Notes under the pieces: model-generated
Seen by the model: the letters and a program-made list of their open reading frames with translations, nothing else
Databases searched by the model: none
Told to the model about the DNA's origin: nothing
Program-made: the position numbers and the translations under genes
Part shown: one piece after another, positions 1 through 7,757 of the stretch
Layout: each line of letters begins with the position of its first letter
Position numbering within the stretch: the first letter of the stretch is position 1
Source: Solimicrobium silvestre
Lineage (GTDB): Bacteria > Pseudomonadota > Gammaproteobacteria > Burkholderiales > Burkholderiaceae_D
Direction: 5' to 3'
DNA: 64,000 bases
Assembly: GCF_002976435.1 (NCBI RefSeq)
Contig: NZ_PUGF01000001.1
Location: 186,001-250,000 of the forward strand

Positions 1-225
1 CATGATTTCGGCTTACCAACTGCGTCAACCAATGCAACAACCGTCACAAGCACACCAGCCGACACCGAAACAATGAGCGTCGACAGCGTACGACTTGAAT
101 CCCTTGAGCGCGAAGCAATCAACACCGCTTTAGCCAGCGCGCAAGGCAATATTAGTCAGGCATCTAAAGCACTCGGTATTAGCCGACCAGCGCTTTACCG
201 GAAAATAGAAAAACATGGCATTTAA
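1..225 (+). CDS. NtrC-family response regulator, C-terminal end (partial)
   Basis: Only the last 74 codons are in the window, open from base 1 to a TAA at 223-225. The final 40 or so residues form a Fis-type helix-turn-helix: an LEREAI start, then GNISQASKALGISRPALYRK. This is the usual DNA-binding end of sigma-54-activating NtrC-family regulators. It overlaps the start of the following sensor kinase by 11 bp, the normal arrangement of a translationally coupled two-component pair. The receiver and AAA+ domains lie outside the window, so assignment to the NtrC class rests on the HTH and the partner kinase. Confidence 0.8.
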   Translation, partial: HDFGLPTASTNATTVTSTPADTETMSVDSVRLESLEREAINTALASAQGNISQASKALGISRPALYRKIEKHGI

Positions 226-1498
226 ATTTGGCATCCCAACCAGATTTCGCATTACTGTCTATGTAATCACCCTGATGGGATTGGCTGCATTCGCTGCACA
301 AAATAGTCATGCGCCACGTCTGATTGTTACCTGCGGATTATTAGCCCTGCTCATCACTGAAATGTTACGACGTGCTTTACATACTCTTGAACGTCAAAGC
401 CAACGCCCCGCTCAGGAAATAGCCGTAGCGATCCCACTTCATCAACAAACTCTTGCGGCAAATTTATTAACCTTAGAAGCGCATCTGGAGCACGCACCGA
501 TCGCCTTGTTTTGTGGTTCTCAATCTGCAGGCAATGAGCTTGTCACGCCGCTGAACACCTATGCACGCCGCTTGATTGCACCCGGACGAGTAAGTAACCT
601 ACCCAGCTTTTACGCCAAGCTAGCTGCGTCCGACAACGGTCAACGCAACATCATTAACTTTGACACAGAGCGTGGGCAAGAACGGGCGCTGGTGTCCATA
701 AATAACATCCACATTCACGGTGCAGCGCAACGGCTGATTGCAATATTACCGATAGAAAGTGAATTAGAAACCGTCGCCTTCAACGCATGGCAACAACTAG
801 TTCATGTGCTCACCCACGAAATAATGAATTCGCTCACACCGGTAGCCTCGCTCTCACGCACTGCGCATGATTTGCTTGCCGAAATGCGGGAGAAAATTGG
901 CGCGACAATCGCTGAAAAAACACATGCCGAATTGATTGACGCGCAAGAGATAGGCAACGATTTATCGACAGCATTAGATGCCATCAGTCGCCGCTCGGAT
1001 AGCCTGGTCGGTTTTGTGTCGAACTACCGCTCATTAACCAATGTACCCACAGCAGCGCCAGAGCGAGTGCGCATACAGCAGCTATTTTCACGTCTTGCAG
1101 CACTTGTTGACCCTGCATGGCAAGCCGGCGGCGGCAAAGCCACATTTACCGTTGAACCAACTTCATTAGAATTGATGATAGACAGCGGGCAATTAGAACA
1201 AGCCTTAATTAACTTGCTGCGCAACGCCGCCGAAGCAACGGCAGACGTCAAAAACCGTGCAGTAACCGTCAACGCCAGACTCACTCGCGGCAGCCGACTT
1301 CGGATTGAAATTAGTGACAATGGGCCGGGGGTTCCTGAAAGCCTGATCCCGCATATTTTTACGCCGTTTTTTACGACAAAAACCAAAGGAAGCGGGATTG
1401 GTTTAGCGATGGTCAGGCAGTTGGTGCACGGGAATGGCGGTACTGTTCGTTATGTTAAAGCGGCTAATCAAGGGGCACGGTTTATTTTGACGTTTTAA
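215..1498 (+). CDS. Sensor histidine kinase (NtrY-like partner of NtrC-type regulator)
   Basis: A 427-residue membrane histidine kinase. Two hydrophobic segments near residues 13-30 and 36-51 form a short membrane anchor with almost no periplasmic loop, so it probably senses an intramembrane or cytoplasmic signal. A PAS-like region spans about 75-180. The phosphoacceptor box is HEIMNSLTPVASLS with H201, a form typical of kinases paired with sigma-54 regulators. The ATPase domain has an N box (NLLRNAAEA, about 328-336), a G1 box (DNGPGVPE) and a G2 box (GSGIGLAM). It overlaps the upstream regulator by 11 bp, so the two are one operon. The regulon cannot be read from the window. Confidence 0.88.
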   Translation: MAFKFGIPTRFRITVYVITLMGLAAFAAQNSHAPRLIVTCGLLALLITEMLRRALHTLERQSQRPAQEIAVAIPLHQQTLAANLLTLEAHLEHAPIALFCGSQSAGNELVTPLNTYARRLIAPGRVSNLPSFYAKLAASDNGQRNIINFDTERGQERALVSINNIHIHGAAQRLIAILPIESELETVAFNAWQQLVHVLTHEIMNSLTPVASLSRTAHDLLAEMREKIGATIAEKTHAELIDAQEIGNDLSTALDAISRRSDSLVGFVSNYRSLTNVPTAAPERVRIQQLFSRLAALVDPAWQAGGGKATFTVEPTSLELMIDSGQLEQALINLLRNAAEATADVKNRAVTVNARLTRGSRLRIEISDNGPGVPESLIPHIFTPFFTTKTKGSGIGLAMVRQLVHGNGGTVRYVKAANQGARFILTF

Positions 1499-1530
1499 TT
1501 GATCTGATTCGTGGCGCAAGGTAGTAGTGC

Positions 1531-1614
1531 GGTTGCGGTTGCGGTTGCGGTTGCGGTTGCGGTTGCGGTTGCGGTTGCGGTTGCGGTTGCGGTTGCGGTT
1601 GCGGTTGCGGTTGC
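1531..1614 (+). repeat. GGTTGC hexanucleotide microsatellite, 14 perfect copies
   Basis: Fourteen uninterrupted copies of GGTTGC fill 84 bp and then decay into GGGTGATTTTGACGTTGC and similar GTTG-spaced hexamers that lead into structured repeat copy 1. The open frame through it encodes only alternating Val-Ala and is not a credible gene. Degenerate tracts of the same GTTGNN type sit on the equivalent side of the other two copies of the structured repeat. This tract therefore looks like a local expansion of part of that element. Confidence 0.95.
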
Positions 1615-1620
1615 GGGTGA

Positions 1621-1863
1621 TTTTGACGTTGCTTTTGAAGTTGCCTTTGACCTACCCCCACTTCTAGTTCGGCCGGTTTTTCACAGGGGAAATGGATAAG
1701 AAAGGTTCGCTGTTTGAGCGTAGCGAGTTTCGAACTTTTCCCATTTTCCCTGTGAAAAATCGGGGTTTCCGAAATAGCGTGGTCGCCTTTTTTGGCCTAC
1801 CTTTTTTGGCGACGCAAAAAAGGCAGGTAGCTGTCGGGCTACCCCCGACCTACAAACCTAAAA
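1621..1863 (+). repeat. Structured dispersed repeat, copy 1 (plus orientation)
   Basis: About 240 bp, present three times in the window (also 2075-2332 inverted and 20788-21030). In order: GTTGNN tract; a conserved block ending CACTTCTAGTTCGGCCGG; a long imperfect hairpin at about 1675-1762 (left arm TTTTTCACAGGG, right arm CCCTGTGAAAAA, conserved loop CTGTTTGAGCGTAGCGAG); a conserved block GGTTTCCGAAATAGCGTGG; a second hairpin CCTTTTTTGGCG / CGCAAAAAAGG at about 1799-1822; and a third small hairpin, GTCGGG / CCCGAC, at about 1832-1849. Short open frames through it encode the peptide GSLFERSEF, a by-product of the hairpin loop. No transposase is present. Confidence 0.9.
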
Positions 1864-2074
1864 TCAACTCCGAAAGCAATTCAAAATCAAGTCGCACTTC
1901 ATACGGTTTTGACGTATTTCCAAGTTCAAAGATGATATTGCTTAGACTAATATTCATCAGCCAAAATGACATATTTAAGGCTTAGGGCCGGTGGTAGACC
2001 CTGTATCCCTATAGGGAGGGAATCTCCGCCTGCATGCGGAGACCGTTCCGCAGGTGAGTGGCATGCCACTCAAA
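1864..2074. other. Hairpin-rich spacer between the two inverted repeat copies
   Basis: No gene is visible. The right part holds a stem CTCCGC / GCGGAG at 2024-2041 and a perfect 16-bp palindrome GAGTGGCATGCCACTC at 2056-2071. The spacer separates repeat copies 1 and 2, which face each other, so the whole block 1621-2332 is a large imperfect inverted repeat. Confidence 0.7.
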
Positions 2075-2332
2075 ACCCCTGCTACACCGGCAACTAGTCA
2101 CCTTTTTTGCTTCGCCAAAAAAGGTAACCCAAAAAAGGCGACCACGCTATTTCGGAAACCCCGATTTTTCAGAAGAAAAAAGGGAAAAGTTCGAAACTCG
2201 CCTGCGGCTCAAACAGCGAACCTTTCTGATCCTTTTTTCCCCTGAAAAACCGGCCGAACTAGAAGTGGAGGTAGGTCAAAAGCAACACCAACAACAACTT
2301 CAACTGCAACGTCAACAACAACCCCAACTGCA
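2075..2332 (-). repeat. Structured dispersed repeat, copy 2 (minus orientation)
   Basis: This is the reverse complement of the element at 1621-1863. Read on the minus strand it starts with a GTTGNN tract (2276-2332), then the CACTTCTAGTTCGGCCGG block. The main hairpin follows (2161-2252) with arms TTTTTCAGGGGAAAAAAGG and CCCTTTTTTCTTCTGAAAAA, then the GGTTTCCGAAATAGCGTGG block and the small hairpin at 2100-2125. The main-hairpin arms differ in sequence from copies 1 and 3 but still pair. The loop is GAGCCGCAGGCGAG instead of GAGCGTAGCGAG, which also keeps a small inner stem. Confidence 0.9.
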
Positions 2333-2558
2333 ATACATACAAATTCCAACCACCGCTGTACATAACAATCGTTTTAATCTAATCCCACCAAATCCCCAAT
2401 TACTATCCCAATTTTGCATTTCATCCCAACAAATTATCCGTTTATCGCATTTCACCTTAAATTTATTAAAAATTCACTAAACTTTACCTCGGCTCCACAT
2501 TGGGGGCAGTACTTAATTAAATTAATAATTCGACTTGCACAACCTTAGGAATAACTTC
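2333..2558 (+). other. Intergenic leader of the aminopeptidase gene
   Basis: AT-rich stretch without a gene. An AGGA at 2547-2550 is the probable ribosome binding site for the ATG at 2559. An in-frame TTG at 2535 extends the frame upstream but has no Shine-Dalgarno match and would precede the signal peptide with extra polar residues. Confidence 0.55.
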
Positions 2559-5252
2559 ATGTTAATAATCAAAAAACCATCAGAAACAGGGCTTATTTTC
2601 ACTAAACTACTACTTTGCTCTGCCGTTGCAGCCACCCTGCCCTACCAAGCTGCCTTTGCCGAAACATCGACCTCACTGGTTCCGTATTCATTTACCACCA
2701 CACCGGGCAGATTACCTAAAAATGTTATTCCAACTGACTACGTCATTTCCATCACCCCTGACGCAGCCCAGCATCAATTGACCGGCACTGAAACAGTCTC
2801 ACTAGAATTCACCGAAGCTGTTAATAAAATTCAGTTCAATTCACTAAATCAAACATTAAGCAAAGTGCTGTTTGATGGAAAACCAGTTAAAAGTGTGGAA
2901 TCTGATGACAAGGCACAATTAACCACCGTTATATTACCTACCAACGCCAAGGTCGGAAAACACCAACTAACCTTCGCCTTCACCGGAAAAATTGAAACCG
3001 ATCCACATGGCCTGTTCGTCCAAGAGTACACAGCACCAGATGGCACCAAGGACATGATGCTATCAAGTAAATTTGAAGCGACTGATGCACGCCGCATGTT
3101 TCCATGCTGGGATGAACCAGCATTCCGCGCTACTTATCAGTTAAACCTGACCGCGCCAGCCGCCTGGACTGCGATTGCGAATATGCCGGTCGCTAGCCGT
3201 AAAGTGAACGGCACATTAGCAACCACCAGTTTTGAACGCTCGCCAAAAATGCCAACTTACCTAGTGCACGTTTCAGCCGGTAACTTGGGAATGCTTAGCG
3301 GTGAAAGTGAAGGCACTAAATTAAATATCGTTGCGGCTAAAGGACAAGAACAAAACGGTGCAGAAGCACTCGCCAACGCGAAGCAGATTTTGGCTGATTA
3401 CAATGCCTATTTCGGCTATAAATTTCCGTTACCTAAGCTAGATTCAATTGCTGTGCCGGGCGGCTTCCAGGGTGGAATGGAAAATTGGGGCGCTATCACG
3501 TATAACGATCAGGCATTACTTTTAACGCCATCTAGCTCCAAGGGACAACATCAATCGGTCTACTCGATTCAAGCGCATGAAATGGCCCACCAGTGGTTTG
3601 GTGATTTGGTCACGATGGGCTGGTGGGACGAGCTGTGGCTGAATGAAAGTTTTGCTTCGTGGCGCGCCGCTAAAGAAACAGATTTACGTCATCCAGACTG
3701 GCATTGGTGGGAGTCGCAAGATGCATCTAAAGAAGACGCCATGAGCGCGGACGCCAACGTACACTCGCATCCGATTTTGCAACACGTCACCAATGAATTG
3801 GAAGCGACCAGCGCCTTTGATCCGAGCATTACCTACAACAAAGGGCAGGCAGTACTGCGCATGATTGAAGCCTATCTTGGCCCTGATGTGTTCCGCGATG
3901 GCATCCGTCAATACATGAAGGCACACGCGTTTTCCAATACAACCAGCGCAGACTTATGGCAGGCATTAAGTAAAGCCAGTGGTAAAAACGTGGCTGAAAT
4001 AGTCGGCGGCTGGACTACACAAGCAGGCTTCCCTTTAGTATCTGTTCAATCAAACTGCGATGCTAACGGTAACCGTTCCATCACATTAAACCAGCAACAG
4101 TTTTTAGCATCTGGCAATAGCGCTGGAACTGCACATTGGAATATCCCACTGCAAATTCGTACTGGTACCAGCACCACAGCAAAATCAGTGTTATTGACTA
4201 AAGATGGTCAAACCGAAGCTGCTGGCAAATGTGAGGAAGCGCTATCGGTAAATGCGGACACCGTCGGCTACTATCGCACGAACTATGATGCTGCCACTTT
4301 GCAGGCCAATAACCGTCATTTTTCCACCATGAGTAATGGCGACCGGATTGCTTTATTGGATGATCAATGGGCTTTGGTTAAAGCTGGAAAACAAAACTTG
4401 TCCGGCTTCTTTGCGCTGGCTTCCGCGATGGGAACAGATCAAAACTTGCGCTCCTGGCAGATTATTACCGAGGCGCTCGGCGATATTGAACATGCCGAAC
4501 GCGGCACGCCTGGCTACGACGCTTTTGTAACCTATGCGCGCTCGATTATCAAACCGTTAGCTAATCAATTAGGATGGGAAAACAAAGCCGGCGAAACGCC
4601 GGGTATTCAGCGTCTGCGTCGCACCGTTCTGAGTGATTTAGGTGCTTGGGGAGATGCCGATGTGATAGCAGAAGCACGCGCTCGCTTTGCTTTGTTCGTC
4701 AAAGACAGAACTGCAATTCCTGTCGATAATCAAGGTTTCATTTTGGCTATCGTTGCACTCAATGCCAGCGGTGCAGAGTTTGAACAATTACATGCTCTTG
4801 CCAAGTCGGCTAAAAACGAAACTGAAATGCGTCGTTATTACCCGGTAATGATGTTGGCACGTGATCCAGCCGTTGCCAGCAAAGCATCTGAAATTGTTCT
4901 ATCGGATGAAATTCCTAAACAAGCTGACGGCATGCGGCTCCAATTGGCATTAACGTTGAGCGAGCATAATCCCGATCTTTCATGGTCAATTTTCACTAAA
5001 AACTATGAGCGATTAATTGCGCCTTATCTACCAGAAGGCACAACCATGATGGCGAGTATGACGCCCGATGTATTCTGGAATTCGATTCCACTCGACCAGG
5101 TCGAAACATGGATTAAAGCCAATGCGCCGGAAGAAGTAGCTCCATTGATAGCTCGCGGCATGGAAGCAGCACACACCAAACTGGCTCAAAAAACGTTGTT
5201 GAATCAGGCAACCGATGCTTTCTTGCAGAGTAAAGCCGTAGCAAGCAAGTAA
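2559..5252 (+). CDS. M1-family zinc aminopeptidase, exported
   Basis: Removes N-terminal amino acids from peptides, probably in the periplasm. From the ATG at 2559 the protein has 897 residues with an N-terminal signal peptide (hydrophobic LLLCSAVAATLPYQAAFA, cleavage about residue 34). The family exopeptidase motif GGMEN is at 305-309. The zinc site HEMAH is at 340-344 with the third ligand E363 in NESFA, exactly 18 residues after the second histidine. The C-terminal half (about 530-880) is the helical ERAP1-like domain. Full length with no damage. It stands alone, flanked by the repeat block and by vapBC. Start chosen because AGGA lies 8 nt upstream. Confidence 0.93.
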   Translation: MLIIKKPSETGLIFTKLLLCSAVAATLPYQAAFAETSTSLVPYSFTTTPGRLPKNVIPTDYVISITPDAAQHQLTGTETVSLEFTEAVNKIQFNSLNQTLSKVLFDGKPVKSVESDDKAQLTTVILPTNAKVGKHQLTFAFTGKIETDPHGLFVQEYTAPDGTKDMMLSSKFEATDARRMFPCWDEPAFRATYQLNLTAPAAWTAIANMPVASRKVNGTLATTSFERSPKMPTYLVHVSAGNLGMLSGESEGTKLNIVAAKGQEQNGAEALANAKQILADYNAYFGYKFPLPKLDSIAVPGGFQGGMENWGAITYNDQALLLTPSSSKGQHQSVYSIQAHEMAHQWFGDLVTMGWWDELWLNESFASWRAAKETDLRHPDWHWWESQDASKEDAMSADANVHSHPILQHVTNELEATSAFDPSITYNKGQAVLRMIEAYLGPDVFRDGIRQYMKAHAFSNTTSADLWQALSKASGKNVAEIVGGWTTQAGFPLVSVQSNCDANGNRSITLNQQQFLASGNSAGTAHWNIPLQIRTGTSTTAKSVLLTKDGQTEAAGKCEEALSVNADTVGYYRTNYDAATLQANNRHFSTMSNGDRIALLDDQWALVKAGKQNLSGFFALASAMGTDQNLRSWQIITEALGDIEHAERGTPGYDAFVTYARSIIKPLANQLGWENKAGETPGIQRLRRTVLSDLGAWGDADVIAEARARFALFVKDRTAIPVDNQGFILAIVALNASGAEFEQLHALAKSAKNETEMRRYYPVMMLARDPAVASKASEIVLSDEIPKQADGMRLQLALTLSEHNPDLSWSIFTKNYERLIAPYLPEGTTMMASMTPDVFWNSIPLDQVETWIKANAPEEVAPLIARGMEAAHTKLAQKTLLNQATDAFLQSKAVASK

Positions 5253-5408
5253 TGTAAATACGGTGGGCGCTTTCTGGTGCTCACCGTTTTCAACCTCAAT
5301 ACACACTATTTTTGTTCCGCTTTTGTTCTATGTACATTGGCACGTAGCTCTTTCAACGAAGTCGGCACTTCCCGCTACGACAGTACGTCCACAGAGATAC
5401 CCTCATAT

Positions 5409-5461
5409 AATAGCTATCATTGATACATACCATTGAATGATATATACTTTCGATAGCTATC
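5409..5461 (+). promoter_or_regulatory. vapBC promoter bracketed by two operator palindromes
   Basis: A near-consensus sigma-70 promoter is visible: TTGATA at 5420-5425, a 17-bp spacer, TATACT at 5443-5448. Immediately upstream is AATAGCTATC (5409-5418). Immediately downstream is the perfect palindrome GATAGCTATC (5452-5461). AbrB-fold antitoxins of VapBC pairs normally bind such paired inverted repeats and repress their own operon. The placement on both sides of the promoter fits that, as inference. Confidence 0.7.
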
Positions 5462-5477
5462 AACAAAAGGGATTAAT

Positions 5478-5720
5478 ATGCCAACCACAGCCAAACTATT
5501 TACCACAGGGCGTAGTCAGGCAGTTCGACTGCCAATGGAGTTCCGTTTCCAAGGAAATGAGGTTTTCATTCGTCGCAATCCTGAAACAGGCGAGGTTGTT
5601 CTATCGCCGAAGCCAGCATCTTGGGAGGATTTTTTCGAGCTTGCCAAGCGAACCGACATTCCGGCTGATTTCATGAGCGATCGTGATGACCCACCTGCTG
5701 TTGAAAGAGATCTATTTTGA
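5478..5720 (+). CDS. vapB: VapB antitoxin (AbrB/MazE-fold DNA-binding)
   Basis: An 80-residue antitoxin. The N-terminal half (about residues 3-48, TTAKLFTTGRSQAVRLPMEF onward) is the SpoVT/AbrB swapped-hairpin DNA-binding domain. The acidic C-terminal half (DIPADFMSDRDDPP) is the usual toxin-neutralising tail. AGGGA at 5468-5472 precedes the ATG. It overlaps vapC by four bases, so antitoxin and toxin are translationally coupled. It probably autorepresses through the palindromes at 5409-5461. Confidence 0.93.
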   Translation: MPTTAKLFTTGRSQAVRLPMEFRFQGNEVFIRRNPETGEVVLSPKPASWEDFFELAKRTDIPADFMSDRDDPPAVERDLF

Positions 5721-6130
5721 GCCGCTATATGCTGGATACGAATATGGCGAGTTATATAATTAAAGGTAATCCGCCAGAAGCTCGTCAACGATTGGCTGCG
5801 TTACCAATGAAACAGATCGTAGTTTCAGTCGTAACACAAGGCGAATTGTTGTATGGCTTAGCCCGAAAGGGACATACTACAGCGTTTGGAAACCTCATCC
5901 GCGAGTTTTTACTTCGTGTTGAAATCTTACCCTGGGATGAAGAGTGTGCAATTATCTACGGTGATTTGCGAGCTTCTTGTGCTGCTTCTGGCGTAACTCT
6001 TGGGGCACTCGACATGATGATTGCTGCTCATGCAGTAGCAACTAAAGCTACTCTGGTAACACATGATAAGGCTTTCGCCCTAGTTTCCGATGCAGTCCTC
6101 ACTGTCGAAGACTGGATTAGCCAAGCGTAG
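5717..6130 (+). CDS. vapC: VapC toxin, PIN-domain ribonuclease
   Basis: A 137-residue PIN-domain endoribonuclease; relatives cleave initiator tRNA or rRNA loops when VapB is degraded. The four acidic metal ligands of the PIN fold are present: D7 (MLDTN), E43 (GELLYG), D99 (GALDMMIAAHA) and D117 (THDKAF), so it should be active. The start is taken as TTG at 5717, overlapping the vapB stop as TTGA. The alternative ATG at 5729 would leave only two residues before the first catalytic Asp, whereas VapC proteins normally begin M-x-x-Y-M-L-D-T-N. Confidence 0.92.
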   Translation: MSRYMLDTNMASYIIKGNPPEARQRLAALPMKQIVVSVVTQGELLYGLARKGHTTAFGNLIREFLLRVEILPWDEECAIIYGDLRASCAASGVTLGALDMMIAAHAVATKATLVTHDKAFALVSDAVLTVEDWISQA

Positions 6131-6171
6131 AAAATTAGAGGCCCATCATTCTATTTGACGTTTAAAAACGG

Positions 6172-6729
6172 TCAATTCACTTTATCAGCAGTCGCTTCTG
6201 CTTCACGAAGAACACCGCCTAAACTATCGCAACTCTGGCTCCATGCACGTACCCAATCCGGTAACGGCGGCGACGCTGTTGTGATACCAAGTTCAGCCAA
6301 AAATGCACTCGGTGGCAGTGATCCCTGTTTGGCACGGAACAAACCGCGCATGGCGATGACCGCTGCTACCCGTCCACGGCAGACGAAACAATGTTCCATG
6401 AATATCCATTTTTCATCCCAGCCGAGTAGTCGGGTCTGTAATTCATAACGTTCAAACGGCTTCAGATCTTTCCGAAACTTTGCCATGGCATCGCCGACTA
6501 TCGGCAAGGCACGCTGCTCGATAGCGATCCGCATTGCGCCAGTGCGCAAAACGAAATCCATGCGACCGATATCCGCGATCGTAAAATAACGCCCGTTATT
6601 GACATGCCCATTAAAATCAAGATCATTCGGCAATACTCGCATTGACAAGCTTGTTGTATCAAAAATTGTTGCTGGTTTACGCCATCGCACTGTCAGCAGC
6701 ATCCAGATTAATCGAAACCAGAGATTCAT
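6172..6729 (-). CDS. Acyl-CoA thioesterase-like protein (4HBT hotdog family)
   Basis: About 185 residues from the ATG at 6729, which has GGA 8 nt upstream; the longer TTG-started form is less likely. A hydrophobic N-terminal segment (NLWFRLIWMLLTV) could be an anchor. The hotdog fold is marked by NDLDFNGHVNNGRYFTIADI at about 34-53, the active-site signature of THEM6/4-hydroxybenzoyl-CoA thioesterase-like proteins. The substrate cannot be told. It is the last gene of a minus-strand run beginning with the MFS antiporter, but a terminator at 6791-6832 separates it from the binding-protein gene. Confidence 0.8.
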   Translation of the reverse strand: MNLWFRLIWMLLTVRWRKPATIFDTTSLSMRVLPNDLDFNGHVNNGRYFTIADIGRMDFVLRTGAMRIAIEQRALPIVGDAMAKFRKDLKPFERYELQTRLLGWDEKWIFMEHCFVCRGRVAAVIAMRGLFRAKQGSLPPSAFLAELGITTASPPLPDWVRAWSQSCDSLGGVLREAEATADKVN

Positions 6730-6790
6730 ATTGCATTCCAAAGTAAAGTAACGGGTAGCTTAGAGCTTTCAAAATTTCAAGGGCTCCAAA

Positions 6791-6832
6791 AACAAAAAAC
6801 ACGAAAGGAACGGTGTTTTGTTCATTTCGTGT
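6791..6832 (-). terminator. Rho-independent terminator after the PhnD-like gene
   Basis: Stem ACACGAAA (6799-6806) / TTTCGTGT (6825-6832). On the minus strand it is followed by a T-rich run (the A run at 6793-6799). It lies just past the stop of the binding-protein gene at 6854. Confidence 0.75.
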
Positions 6833-6853
6833 CATTCTAATTCAGGTCGTTTT

Positions 6854-7666
6854 TTACAAACCGAGCCGCTTACTCGCCTCATCCATTACTGTTGTATTCC
6901 ATGGTACAAAACCCGTAATGTGCAAACCAGTTAACGCCGCCTTACCGTCATCAGTTTCATTCAATTTCAGCAGCAAATTTTGTACTTTTTCGCGCTCTTC
7001 AGCACTAAATCTGCGTGACATCAGAAACTGTTTAATCGGTACCGGTTTAGTTTCAGCTATCACACGCCCACCTTTGGCTATCCAGTTTTTTGCTACCGCA
7101 CCTGAGCCGGTTACACCAGCATCAACAAAACCATAATCGAGCATAAACGGCACTGCATCTTGATAGCGGGTAGGGGTAAATTGTTTGGCCGGATCAGCTA
7201 TTCCAAGTTCGCGCAAACTGGCGGTAAACATCACGGTCGTAATGGATTCCAGCGATGGCACACCGATTTTTTTACCACGCAAATCAGCCATTGATTTGAG
7301 CGGAGAATCGGCTTTAACCATAACACGCGCCCGGTAATCGGTAAAATCTTTGGCGGTAGCCAGACCAAAATAATTCCCACTTTTAGCCGCAATCAAACCT
7401 ACATTGCCCGGGTGAATAAACGCCAAATCAATATGTTCAATGGCCAACTCATGTTCAAAATCAGAATAATGACTAATGGTGTGCAACTTGATCGGACGCT
7501 TGAGTTCCTTGGATAACATCTTAATCAGGAGCTTAAAACGTTCGCTTGGCAAGCCATCATCTTGATAAGTCACGCCCTCATTCACTGCAAACAATAATTC
7601 TTGCGCAGAAACCGTGTGTGACAAAAAAATCAGAAACACAACACAACAAATTCGTTTATAAAACAT
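6854..7666 (-). CDS. PhnD-like phosphate/phosphonate/phosphite periplasmic binding protein
   Basis: A 270-residue exported binding protein. Signal peptide about 1-21 (hydrophobic core CCVVFLIFLSHTVS, cleavage after SAQ). The rest follows the PhnD/SsuA-like type II binding fold, with the typical SMADLRGKKIGVPS hinge motif near 126-139 and the DAGVTGSG segment near 181-188. No permease or ATPase lies next to it, so it is either an orphan binding protein or works with a transporter elsewhere. Ligand not deducible. It follows the MFS gene with a terminator between them, so it is probably transcribed separately. Confidence 0.82.
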   Translation of the reverse strand: MFYKRICCVVFLIFLSHTVSAQELLFAVNEGVTYQDDGLPSERFKLLIKMLSKELKRPIKLHTISHYSDFEHELAIEHIDLAFIHPGNVGLIAAKSGNYFGLATAKDFTDYRARVMVKADSPLKSMADLRGKKIGVPSLESITTVMFTASLRELGIADPAKQFTPTRYQDAVPFMLDYGFVDAGVTGSGAVAKNWIAKGGRVIAETKPVPIKQFLMSRRFSAEEREKVQNLLLKLNETDDGKAALTGLHITGFVPWNTTVMDEASKRLGL

Positions 7667-7690
7667 GCCGATTCACTCGCTAATTAATTC

Positions 7691-7726
7691 AAAAAAAGAA
7701 AAAAATGCCGTCGATTATCGCCGGCA
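7691..7726 (-). terminator. Rho-independent terminator after the MFS gene
   Basis: On the minus strand, stem TGCCG / CGGCA (7722-7726 and 7706-7710) with further pairing inside the loop, followed by a long T-rich run (the A tract at 7691-7705). Placed after the MFS stop codon and before the PhnD-like gene. Confidence 0.75.
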
Positions 7727-7757
7727 CTCTGTGCATCTGTTAATCGCATCGACTAAT

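Noticed and set aside
1511-1699. Open frame encoding a (Val-Ala)n protein
   Set aside because: It is a direct translation of the GGTTGC microsatellite and the start of the structured repeat, with no ribosome site and no protein-like composition.
1692-1985. Open frame containing GSLFERSEF
   Set aside because: Encoded by the hairpin of repeat copy 1; the same nucleotide structure is conserved on the other strand and in other frames, so selection is on DNA/RNA, not protein.
2058-2480. 140-codon open frame over repeat copy 2
   Set aside because: Runs through the inverted repeat and a Gln-rich low-complexity tract made by the hexamer repeat; no family match and no start signal.
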